Positions 1 through 5,808 of a DNA stretch of 7,124 nt are shown here, in pieces (position 1 is the stretch's first letter; each line of letters opens with the position of its first letter). The translations under genes were made by a program, and so were the position numbers. This DNA is from an uncultured Alphaproteobacteria bacterium. GTDB taxonomy: Bacteria > Pseudomonadota > Alphaproteobacteria > Micropepsales > Micropepsaceae. The notes beneath the pieces are model-generated. The model had not been told where the DNA came from and did not search any database. It saw nothing but the letters and a program-made list of their open reading frames with translations. Where the stretch lies: positions 1 to 7,124 of the forward strand of contig CAIXUE010000036.1 in NCBI GenBank assembly GCA_903922545.1, written 5' to 3'.

Positions 1-529
1 CCGCCGCCGCCGCCGTGGCGGCCGTGGACGCGACCGTGATCGCGGCCCGCGCCCCGAAGGCGCCGATACAGGCGAATCCGTGCAGGCCCAAGCTTCTACT
101 GGTGAGGCTCAGGCTGCGCCTTCGCATGACGACGAAGCCGACGGCCACGCCGATGGTCAAGCCGATGGCCAAGCCAATGGCCAAACCAACGGTCAGTCCA
201 ACGGTCAGTCCAACGGTCAGTCCAACGGGCAATCTTTTGGCGAAGGCGAACTGCGCCGCAAGCGCCGCCGCCGCCGTGGCCGCCGCGGTGGCCGTGACCG
301 CGGTCCGGGCGAAAACCAGTCCCCTGCCCTTGCCGGCGACGCCGAACGTTTCGGCTCCGCCCCCGATGAAATTGACACCACGCCCCGCGCCGATGGTCAT
401 GGCGCGCCGGGCGCTTCCTCCGCGCCGGTCTGGTCGCTGAAGGATGATGTGCCCGATACAACCCCCACGGAAGAGCCGTCCAAGCCCGCCAAAAAAGGCT
501 GGTGGCAACGAACCTTTTCGGGTGAGTGA
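1..529 (+). CDS. rne: Ribonuclease E, C-terminal tail (partial, 5' end outside window)
   Basis: The frame is open from base 2 to the TGA at 527-529 and gives about 175 residues, all low-complexity and charged, as in the disordered C-terminal scaffold of RNase E, the endonuclease that starts mRNA decay and rRNA processing. Two arginine-rich segments are visible (bases 2-52 and about 251-307, the latter RRKRRRRRGRRGGRDRG), typical RNA-binding patches. An A/S/T-N/D-G-Q tetrapeptide repeat lies between them. The last residues are KKGWWQRTFSGE. A terminal GWW motif is the known PNPase-docking site of Caulobacter RNase E, so this tail probably recruits PNPase to a degradosome. The catalytic S1 and RNase E/G domains lie upstream of the window and cannot be checked. 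The GTG at base 80 is an internal valine codon, not a start. Another Arg-rich disordered protein is possible, but the GWW end in this context makes RNase E much the best call. Confidence 0.85.
   Translation, partial: RRRRRGGRGRDRDRGPRPEGADTGESVQAQASTGEAQAAPSHDDEADGHADGQADGQANGQTNGQSNGQSNGQSNGQSFGEGELRRKRRRRRGRRGGRDRGPGENQSPALAGDAERFGSAPDEIDTTPRADGHGAPGASSAPVWSLKDDVPDTTPTEEPSKPAKKGWWQRTFSGE
137..232 (+). repeat. 12-bp in-frame tandem repeat inside rne (8 units)
   Basis: Eight consecutive 12-bp units each encode a tetrapeptide: ADGH, ADGQ, ADGQ, ANGQ, TNGQ, SNGQ, SNGQ, SNGQ. The last full units are almost identical in DNA (tccaacggtcag), while the first ones have diverged, which suggests recent copying at the 3' side. 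Unit number can change without a frameshift, so this would be a length-variable spacer between the two Arg-rich patches of the RNase E tail. Confidence 0.9.
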
Positions 530-536
530 GGGGCGG

Positions 537-570
537 CCCGCATAGCGGGTGAGCAGGTCCTGCGGACCTG
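537..570 (+). other. Two adjacent short hairpins downstream of rne
   Basis: Two perfect inverted repeats follow the rne stop codon: CCCGC-ATA-GCGGG (537-549) and CAGGTCC-TGC-GGACCTG (554-570). Neither is followed by a T-run, so they are not classical intrinsic terminators. They could mark the rne mRNA 3' end, be part of a dispersed palindromic element, or act in the leader of the next gene. The rest of the 530-625 gap holds a weaker GCCC/GGGC pairing (585-605) and the ribosome binding site of the next gene. Confidence 0.4.
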
Positions 571-625
571 TGAGAGCGACGAACGCCCGAGCGCAAGCGA
601 AGGGCAGGCTTATTGAGGAGTTGGT

Positions 626-919
626 ATGAAGACGTCACTTTGCGCGGCCCTCTCGCTGTTTCTGGCCTTGTCGTCCTCCATAAGCTATGCGGCGGATACC
701 GCGCCGCTGGCGCCCGGCAAGCCGTCCGGCCTGCAACAGGCGCAGGTTAGCCGTCAGAGCGTCTTTCTGGTCGGCGGCGCCATTCTTGCGGTAACCGGCT
801 TTGCCCTTCTGATTGCCGCGGCCCAGCACAGCAGCGATACGCCGCTCACCATCAGCGGCGGCGGCAATACGCTGGGCGGCTCGACCACATCGACCACCAC
901 CGCGACCACCACAACATAA
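626..919 (+). CDS. Small exported protein of unknown function with one membrane segment
   Basis: This 97-aa protein is not one I can assign a function to. The ATG follows a clear Shine-Dalgarno sequence (GAGGAG, 615-620, 5-nt spacing). Residues 1-22 form a good Sec signal peptide (MKT, then a Leu/Ala/Ser-rich core ending SYA, cleavage likely before ADT). A short Pro/Lys/Gln stretch (APLAPGKPSGLQQAQ) follows, then a hydrophobic helix at about 46-67 that would span the membrane, and a Gly/Ser/Thr tail ending in a Thr-rich run (86-97). It is probably an inner-membrane-anchored periplasmic protein. It reads in the same direction as rne, 96 bp downstream, and its stop codon lies 5 bp from that of the converging GGT-like gene, leaving no room for a separate terminator. 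The start, signal peptide and clean coding frame make it a likely real gene. Confidence 0.75.
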   Translation: MKTSLCAALSLFLALSSSISYAADTAPLAPGKPSGLQQAQVSRQSVFLVGGAILAVTGFALLIAAAQHSSDTPLTISGGGNTLGGSTTSTTTATTTT

Positions 920-924
920 AAGAT

Positions 925-2289
925 TTACTGGCCCGGCTGGTCCGCCACGCGCGCGCCCAGCCCGTAGCCGCCCGGATCGGGCAACGCCACGCACAGCCCG
1001 TTCTGGCAGGCGATGGTGTTGGCGGTCACCGCCGGCGCCAGGCCCGTTGAACGCATGTCACCCGGCCGGCCCAAGGGCTGGCCGGCGGCCATCCGCAAAA
1101 ACGCGTACAGGATCGCGGCGCTGCCATTGGGGCCGCCAGAACCCGCGCCCACCATCGCAACCTGGTCGCCGCGATCGGTGGCGATCATGGGGGTAAGGAA
1201 CGCGCCGGCAATGCCACCGGGCGATGCCGGCGTGGCGGCAAAGGTCACGCCGGAATCACTGGCGCTTTTGGCCGCGCCAAACGGCGCGTTCATGGTGACC
1301 GCACAGGCCGCTGCTTCGCCGTTGGCATCCAGCGCGGCAAAGCCTGTCGAACCCAGATCGGGCGGCACCGATTGAATGTTGAATCCGGCCAGCGTCCTTT
1401 TCAGGCTGGCCACCACAGCGGCCTGCGGATCGCCGCCGCCGGCATTGTTGATCAGGCTGGCGGCAAAGGCGCCCGCACCCGTGCCGGCGCCCGGCGCCGC
1501 TGCGATCAATCCACCGCGATTAAAACTGCGCGGCGCACTCTGCGTGGCGCGATAGCCCGCCAATTCCGCCGCCGAAAAAGGCGCGCCCGCGCCCCCGGAA
1601 GCGGCAATCAGCGCAGCGCCCGCAGCGCCGGTGTAAAAACCATCCGTCTCCGAAAGCCGGATATTGCCCAGCGTCAGCGACAGCGCGGGATTGGCCACCA
1701 CGGTGCCTTCGGGTTTGGGCTGGCCGGCCGCATCCAGGAATTCGCCCGCCAGCAGCGCGTCGCCGCGGATCAGATTTTGCGAAGCCGCAAGACGCTGGCT
1801 CAGCACATGGCTGATGGGAAAGCCAGTGGCGGCATAAGCCTCGCCCTGCGTCAGGTCGCGCTGCCAGGGCAAGGCGCCATAAGCGCGCTGCAGGGAATCA
1901 AAACCCGCCACCGCGCCCGGCACCGCAAACGCGCCGCCGCCGCCCGGCGCGCGGGCCAGAAAATCAAACTCATGCGCCTGGCCCTTGGCATCGCGCACCA
2001 GACAGATGCCGCCGCCGCCCAGCCCCGCCGCCACCGGATAGGTTACGGCCAGTGTGAAAAACATGGCGGTGACCGCGTCGGCCGCGCTGCCGCCTTGCGT
2101 CAAAATCGCTGCGCCTGCCTGTGCCGCGAAAGGTTCATCGCTGACGGCCAGGCCGGTGGTCTTGGCGGCCTCGAAAGACGGCGCGCTGCTCATGCCCAGA
2201 TCGGGAACAGAAGGCACCAGGCTGTCCAGGGTTGAACAGCCGGCCAACAGGGGCGCAACCAGCAGGCTTAAAAGACGGCGGGAAAGCAT
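925..2289 (-). CDS. Divergent gamma-glutamyltransferase-family lipoprotein
   Basis: The 454-aa product starts with a lipoprotein signal (MLSRR, hydrophobic core, lipobox LAGC with Cys18). GGT-family landmarks follow: AILTQGGSAADAV (61-73), TLAVTYPVAAGLGGGG (79-94), AVPGAVAGF (122-130), FYTGAAG (218-224), AELAGYRA (241-248), the small-subunit start with Ser314-Thr315, TMNAPFG (332-338) and GAGSGGPNG (381-389). GGT is made as a precursor that cleaves itself at a Thr, the nucleophile that moves gamma-glutamyl groups. By my alignment to E. coli GGT, Ser314 replaces Thr391, while Thr409 and Asn411 are kept (Thr332, Asn334). The glutamate-binding Arg114, Gln430, Asp433 and Ser462/Ser463 appear replaced. 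The protein is also well below the usual length of about 550-600 residues, mostly through loss before the processing site. It may have another substrate or be non-catalytic. The ATG follows AAGGA with a long spacing (13 nt). Family membership is firm; activity is not. Confidence 0.85.
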   Translation of the reverse strand: MLSRRLLSLLVAPLLAGCSTLDSLVPSVPDLGMSSAPSFEAAKTTGLAVSDEPFAAQAGAAILTQGGSAADAVTAMFFTLAVTYPVAAGLGGGGICLVRDAKGQAHEFDFLARAPGGGGAFAVPGAVAGFDSLQRAYGALPWQRDLTQGEAYAATGFPISHVLSQRLAASQNLIRGDALLAGEFLDAAGQPKPEGTVVANPALSLTLGNIRLSETDGFYTGAAGAALIAASGGAGAPFSAAELAGYRATQSAPRSFNRGGLIAAAPGAGTGAGAFAASLINNAGGGDPQAAVVASLKRTLAGFNIQSVPPDLGSTGFAALDANGEAAACAVTMNAPFGAAKSASDSGVTFAATPASPGGIAGAFLTPMIATDRGDQVAMVGAGSGGPNGSAAILYAFLRMAAGQPLGRPGDMRSTGLAPAVTANTIACQNGLCVALPDPGGYGLGARVADQPGQ

Positions 2290-2370
2290 GACGGCTGGGT
2301 AATCCTTGATAGGACGGACGGCAGGCCCCGGTTATGCCTGAGCCGCGCTTGGGGCGCAAAGCCCTCTTCG

Positions 2371-2399
2371 TTGCTTTTGGCTCAAGGCCCCCTTACCTT
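2371..2399 (+). promoter_or_regulatory. Candidate promoter for the protease-dsbA operon
   Basis: TTGCTT (2371-2376) and TACCTT (2394-2399) are separated by 17 bp, in the intergenic region between the two divergent genes. The match to a sigma-70 consensus is moderate for the -35 and weak for the -10. Transcription from here would give a short leader containing the hairpin at 2403-2413 and the AAGGAG at 2427-2432. I saw no convincing promoter for the leftward GGT-like gene in this region. Confidence 0.25.
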
Positions 2400-2426
2400 C
2401 GGCCCCGGCGGGGTTTAGGGCGAAAG

Positions 2427-2432
2427 AAGGAG
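2427..2432 (+). promoter_or_regulatory. Ribosome binding site that decides the M48 protease start (TTG)
   Basis: AAGGAG ends 9 nt before a TTG at 2442. This start gives a compact signal peptide beginning MPYFRPPQRRYRP. The earlier ATG at 2334 has no comparable Shine-Dalgarno sequence, would add 36 basic, non-hydrophobic residues, and would leave only 44 bp between the divergent genes. A CCCC-GGC-GGGG hairpin followed by TTT (2403-2416) lies just upstream of this site. Confidence 0.6.
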
Positions 2433-2441
2433 TTTCGGGCC

Positions 2442-3821
2442 TTGCCATATTTTCGTCCGCCGCAGCGGCGTTATCGCCCTTTGGCCCTTGCGGCCGCTTT
2501 CGCCGCCACCCTTTTGTTCGGCACCGATCTGCCCGCCATGGCGCAGGGCATCAATATTCTTCGCGACACCGAAACCGAGGAGATGCTGAAAAGCTATGAG
2601 CAGCCCTTGGCCAAGGCCGCGGGCCTCAATCCAGATTCGGTGCGGGTGTGGCTGGTCGGCGATCCGGAGGTCAATGCTTTCGCCGCCTTCGGCCAGAACA
2701 TCTTCATCCAGAGCGGCATCATTCTTTATACCAAATCGCCCAACGAACTGATCGGCGTGATGGCGCATGAAACCGGCCATATCAGCGCCGGCCATCTGGT
2801 GCGCGGCCAGGTCGGCATGGATATGGCGACGGTGCCGATGCTGCTGTCCATGGTGATCGGCGTGGCGGCAATGATCGCGGGCGCGGGCCAGGCCGGCATG
2901 GTGATCATGGGCGCGGGCCAGGCCATGGCCCAGGCCCAGTTCGCCCAGTTCAGCCGCATCCAGGAATCCACCGCCGACCAGATCGCTTTGAAACTTCTGC
3001 TGGCCACGCACCAATCGCCTCAGGGCATCTACGACACCTTCGCGCGCTTCGCCCAGGAAGACGCCCAGCGCGATGTCCGCTACCGGCAGGACCCTTACGC
3101 CGCCGACCATCCGGTGGATCAGGACCGCCTCTCGGCGATTCAGGATTTGGTGGATTCCTCGCCCTACAAAGACGTCAAAGACAGTCCGCAGGTCACCCAT
3201 ACGTTTGAAATGGTGCAGGCCAAGCTGGCCGGCTACACCCTGCCGGTGAATGAAGGCCTGGCGCGTTTTCCGGCGAGCAATACCTCCGAGCCGGCGCGCT
3301 ATGCCCGCACCATGCTCTATATGCGCCAGCCGCAACTCACCAAGGCGCTGGACGAAACCAACAGCCTGATAAAAGACGAACCCAACAATCCTTATTTCTA
3401 CGAAGTGCTGGGCCAGATTTATCTGTCCATGGCCAAGCCCATCGACGCCATTCCGGCCTATCAGAAAGCGGTGGACCTCAAACCCCAGGCGCCGCAATTG
3501 CGGCTGGGCCTGGCGGTGGCACAGCTGGCCACCGACCGGCAGGACATGTCCCAGGCCGCTCTCGCCAACCTGAAAGCGGCGATCCTGGCGGAAAATGATG
3601 ACGTGTTTACCTGGTATGAAGTCGCCCAGGCCTATAGCAACCTCAAGAATACCCCCATGGCCAACCTTGCCACCGCCGAATCCTATTATGCTGCCGGCGC
3701 ACTGCCCCAGGCGGCGCAATTTGCCTCCCGCGCCCGCCGCGACCTGACGCAAGGCACGGCGGACTGGGAACGGGCCAATGACATTATGGGCGCGGCGCAA
3801 AGCCAGACCCGGAGGAACTGA
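2442..3821 (+). CDS. bepA: Periplasmic M48 zinc metalloprotease with TPR repeats (BepA-like)
   Basis: From the TTG start the protein has 459 residues; the ATG at 2334 would give 495. A basic stretch and hydrophobic core ending in AMAQ form a cleavable signal peptide (about 1-35). The zinc protease motif HETGH lies at 109-113, with the third ligand Glu175 in ESTAD. A hydrophobic segment between them (about 129-165) matches the region that covers the active site in this family. His223 in ADHPVDQDR sits where BepA has the histidine that can cap the zinc and keep the protease silent. The C-terminal half is alpha-helical, with a clear TPR unit at about 317-348 (YFYEVLGQIYLSMAKP, then AIPAYQKAVDLKP). 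E. coli BepA, of similar length and layout, assists or degrades outer-membrane proteins such as LptD and interacts with the BAM complex. The same role here is inferred from architecture. The gene is followed after 2 bp by the dsbA-like gene. Confidence 0.88.
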   Translation: MPYFRPPQRRYRPLALAAAFAATLLFGTDLPAMAQGINILRDTETEEMLKSYEQPLAKAAGLNPDSVRVWLVGDPEVNAFAAFGQNIFIQSGIILYTKSPNELIGVMAHETGHISAGHLVRGQVGMDMATVPMLLSMVIGVAAMIAGAGQAGMVIMGAGQAMAQAQFAQFSRIQESTADQIALKLLLATHQSPQGIYDTFARFAQEDAQRDVRYRQDPYAADHPVDQDRLSAIQDLVDSSPYKDVKDSPQVTHTFEMVQAKLAGYTLPVNEGLARFPASNTSEPARYARTMLYMRQPQLTKALDETNSLIKDEPNNPYFYEVLGQIYLSMAKPIDAIPAYQKAVDLKPQAPQLRLGLAVAQLATDRQDMSQAALANLKAAILAENDDVFTWYEVAQAYSNLKNTPMANLATAESYYAAGALPQAAQFASRARRDLTQGTADWERANDIMGAAQSQTRRN

Positions 3822-3823
3822 CG

Positions 3824-4594
3824 ATGCGCGATATTACGACCATTCTGGCGGGCGCCCTGGGCGGGGCGCTTCTGGCCGTGGTGATCATTTTCTCTGCCGC
3901 CAGCAATGGCATGCTGCCCCTGCCGCAAACCGCAGGCAGCGTATCGGGCGACGCCATCCATGATTACCTGCTGGCCCATCCCAGCCTGGTCGGCGAGATG
4001 AACGACAAATTCCAGGCCCAGCAGCAGGCCGATCAGGACAAAGCCTCCCAGGCGGCGATGAAGAAAGTCGGCCTCAACACGTTCTTCGATCCCAAGATCG
4101 CCTTCGTCACCGGCCCCGCCGACGCCAAAAAAAGCCTGGTGGAATTTTATGATTATGACTGCCCTTATTGCCGCGCCTCGCTGCCGGCGATGGAAAAATT
4201 CTACAACGCGCACAAGACCGACACCCGCTTCTCCTTCATCGAATTTCCCATTCCCAGCCAGCATGGACCGGGCGCTGTTCTGGCCGCCCGCGCTTCGATG
4301 GCGGCGCGCAAGCAGCCCGACAAATTCGTCGCCTTCCACTTCGCCCTGATGTCGGAAAACGCCGCCATCGATGAGGGCATTATCAACGCCGACGCCAAGA
4401 AAGCGGGGCTGGACGTGGCGCTGCTGCGCGCCGACATGGCCAATCCGGCCATCGATCAGGCGCTCAATTCGGCGCATGACCTGACGACCAAAGTCGGCAT
4501 CGACGGCACGCCCACTTTCATCATCAACGGCGCACTCCACGCCGGCGCGGTGGATGAGACAACACTGTCGGATCTGGCTGCGAAAGACAGCTAG
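3824..4594 (+). CDS. Membrane-anchored DsbA-family thiol:disulfide oxidoreductase (ScsC-like N-terminus)
   Basis: The 256-aa protein begins with an uncleaved-looking signal anchor (about 5-26, TILAGALGGALLAVVIIF), placing the rest in the periplasm. A helical N-terminal segment (about 43-80, DAIHDYLLAHPSLV followed by a Gln/Ala-rich helix) resembles the oligomerising N-terminal region of ScsC-type proteins. The thioredoxin-fold domain follows: VEFYDYDCPYCRASLP has the redox pair Cys113-Pro-Tyr-Cys116, and GIDGTPTFIING carries the cis-Pro loop (Thr229-Pro230). Only these two Cys are present. The family makes or reshuffles disulfide bonds in exported proteins; whether this one acts as oxidase or isomerase cannot be read from sequence. 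The ATG is preceded by GGAGG (3811-3815, 8-nt spacing), which lies inside the end of the protease gene; the stop-to-start gap is 2 bp, so the two are surely one transcript. Confidence 0.92.
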   Translation: MRDITTILAGALGGALLAVVIIFSAASNGMLPLPQTAGSVSGDAIHDYLLAHPSLVGEMNDKFQAQQQADQDKASQAAMKKVGLNTFFDPKIAFVTGPADAKKSLVEFYDYDCPYCRASLPAMEKFYNAHKTDTRFSFIEFPIPSQHGPGAVLAARASMAARKQPDKFVAFHFALMSENAAIDEGIINADAKKAGLDVALLRADMANPAIDQALNSAHDLTTKVGIDGTPTFIINGALHAGAVDETTLSDLAAKDS

Positions 4595-4600
4595 CCACCC

Positions 4601-4650
4601 CTGTCATTCCCGGCCGAGCAAAGCGCAGCTTTGCGAGGGGAAGGGAACCC
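4601..4650. repeat. Palindromic intergenic element between convergent genes, possible bidirectional terminator
   Basis: The sequence from CTGTCATTCCCGGCCGAG to GAGGGGAAGGGAACCC contains a perfect stem GCAAAGC-GCA-GCTTTGC (4618-4634) inside an outer TTCCC/GGGAA pairing (4607-4611 with 4643-4647). From memory, elements of this TTCCCGGCCGAGC...GGGGAAGGGAA type are dispersed in many alphaproteobacterial genomes, often next to gene ends. It sits between the stop codons of the dsbA-like gene and thiSG. No strong T-run follows on either side, so termination is inferred from position and structure. Confidence 0.65.
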
Positions 4651-4678
4651 AGGCCGCAAAACACAAAAGGTTTTGAAG

Positions 4679-5692
4679 CTAAATCAATCCCGCCAGCGGG
4701 CTCGACGGATCGGCGTAGCGTTTCTTGGCCATGCGCCCGGCCAGATAAGCCAGCCGTCCCGCCATCACCGCGTGTTTCATCGCTTCCGCCATCAGCACAG
4801 GGCTCTTGGCTTCCGCAATCGCGGTGTTCATCAGCACACCATCACAGCCCAATTCCATGGCGATGGCGGCGTCCGAGGCCGTGCCCACCCCGGCATCCAC
4901 AATCACCGGCACTTTCGCCTGCTCCACAATCAGCCTGATGCCCACCGGGTTCTGCACGCCGAGGCCCGAACCGATCGGCGCGCCCAAAGGCATGATGGCG
5001 CAGCAGCCGATTTCTTCCAGCCGCTTGGCCTGGATTGGATCGTCCGAACAATAGACCATCACCTGGAAACCTTCCTTGATCAGCACCTCGGCGCTTTTCA
5101 AAGTCTCCGGCATGTTGGGATAAAGCGTTTTCTGGTCGCCCAGCACTTCCAGCTTCACCAGCGTCCAGCCGCCGGCTTCGCGCGCCAGCCGCAGGGTGCG
5201 GAGCGCATCCTCCGACGTGAAACAGCCGGCCGTGTTGGGAAGATAGGTAAACTTTTGGGGATCGATGAAATCCACCAGCTTGGGCTGCGATGGATCGGTC
5301 AAATTCACCCGCCGCACCGCCACCGTCACCATTTGCGCGCCGCTGGCTTCCAGCGCCGCCGCATTCTCGGCATAGGTCTTGTACTTACCCGTGCCCACAA
5401 TCAGCCGCGATTTATATTCCTTACCCGCGATCACCAGCGGTTTGTCTTCCAGCGGCGGAACAACAGGCGCATTGCCGCCACCGATGAAATGCACGATCTC
5501 GTAGCGGTCGCCCTCTTGCACCGCGACCTGCTCGTAGGTCGAGCGCGGCACGATTTCCAGATTGCGCTCCACCGCGATCTTGGCGGGGTCCAGCCCCAGG
5601 CTGGTGAGGAGGGTCTTGATGGAAAGGCCCGCGCCCACGCTGCGCGCCTCGCCGTTCAGGGTGACATTAAAATTGCTTGGGGGGAGAGCCAT
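4679..5692 (-). CDS. thiG: ThiS-ThiG fusion: sulfur carrier protein / thiazole synthase
   Basis: The 337-aa product joins two thiamine-pathway proteins. Residues about 8-73 are ThiS-like (beta-grasp, [11 protein letters not shown] to VHFIGGGN, with the ThiS Gly-Gly end now internal). Residues about 83-337 are ThiG, which condenses deoxyxylulose phosphate, dehydroglycine or glycine imine, and ThiS-borne sulfur into the thiazole ring. In ThiG, GTGKY (101-105), the Schiff-base Lys180 with Glu182 in [13 protein letters not shown] (236-243) and Asp266 in VIVDAGVG are all present, so it looks active. The ATG at 5692 begins MALPPSNF. The frame stays open to 5845, but no good start lies there and it would run through the promoter. 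The Shine-Dalgarno sequence is weak. Length matches ThiS (about 65) plus ThiG (about 260). No other thi gene is nearby and no TPP riboswitch is visible. Fused ThiS-ThiG proteins are known, so the fusion is not an assembly error. Confidence 0.95.
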   Translation of the reverse strand: MALPPSNFNVTLNGEARSVGAGLSIKTLLTSLGLDPAKIAVERNLEIVPRSTYEQVAVQEGDRYEIVHFIGGGNAPVVPPLEDKPLVIAGKEYKSRLIVGTGKYKTYAENAAALEASGAQMVTVAVRRVNLTDPSQPKLVDFIDPQKFTYLPNTAGCFTSEDALRTLRLAREAGGWTLVKLEVLGDQKTLYPNMPETLKSAEVLIKEGFQVMVYCSDDPIQAKRLEEIGCCAIMPLGAPIGSGLGVQNPVGIRLIVEQAKVPVIVDAGVGTASDAAIAMELGCDGVLMNTAIAEAKSPVLMAEAMKHAVMAGRLAYLAGRMAKKRYADPSSPLAGLI

Positions 5693-5713
5693 GATGTCTT
5701 TGTTTTTAAAGGT

Positions 5714-5742
5714 TTCCGTTCGGGAAGCGATACGATTATAAG
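5714..5742 (+). promoter_or_regulatory. Weak candidate promoter for aroQ-accB-accC
   Basis: TTCCGT (5714-5719), a 17-bp spacer and TATAAG (5737-5742) form a possible plus-strand promoter whose -10 overlaps the minus-strand TATAAT for thiSG. The -35 matches poorly. If used, the aroQ leader would be about 80 nt and contain the whole palindrome at 5765-5808. Confidence 0.25.
5735..5740 (-). promoter_or_regulatory. -10 element for thiSG
   Basis: Read on the minus strand this is a perfect TATAAT, placing a transcription start near 5728 and a leader of about 36 nt before the thiSG ATG. No good -35 hexamer lies 16-19 bp upstream, so a weak or activator-assisted promoter is possible. The leader is too short for a TPP riboswitch. 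Confidence 0.4.
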
Positions 5743-5764
5743 GCAAGACCGCTTCGCGCCAGGA

Positions 5765-5808
5765 GCATTTCCAGGCGAAGTGGGAACCGGTTCGCCGTTC
5801 GGAAATGC
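5765..5808. repeat. 44-bp palindromic element in the thiSG-aroQ intergenic region
   Basis: The outer arms GCATTTCC (5765-5772) and GGAAATGC (5801-5808) are perfectly complementary, as are the inner arms GGCGAA (5774-5779) and TTCGCC (5791-5796), enclosing GTGGGAACCGG. The motif GAGCATTTCC...GAAGTGGGAACCGGTTCGC...GGAAATGCGAC resembles, from memory, a palindromic repeat scattered in Rhizobiales and other alphaproteobacterial intergenic regions. It lies upstream of both genes, not at a transcript end, so it could shape the aroQ leader or simply be an inserted repeat. Confidence 0.7.

Noticed and set aside
15..440. Alternative plus-strand frame over the rne tail and a minus-strand frame at 96-638
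   Set aside because: The repeat-driven low-complexity products (KPMAKPMAKP and TDRWTDRW runs) come from reading the 12-bp repeat in the wrong frames. Only the frame ending at 529 ends in the GWW motif.
530..625. Possible intrinsic terminator or small RNA after rne
   Set aside because: Hairpins are present but no T-run follows and no -10/-35 pair stands out, so neither a terminator nor an RNA gene is claimed beyond noting the inverted repeats.
1372..2235. A 287-codon plus-strand frame within the GGT-like gene
   Set aside because: It is Arg/Ala/Gln-rich without motifs and mirrors the conserved GGT-family protein on the other strand.
2135..2359. Minus-strand frame upstream of and overlapping the GGT-like gene start
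   Set aside because: It is in a different frame from the lipoprotein, has no ribosome binding site and no recognisable content.
2415..3800. A 461-codon open frame on the minus strand opposite the M48 protease
   Set aside because: It is composed of His/Gly/Arg-rich filler with no start context, and the plus strand carries clear HETGH, ESTAD and TPR motifs. It is a shadow frame.
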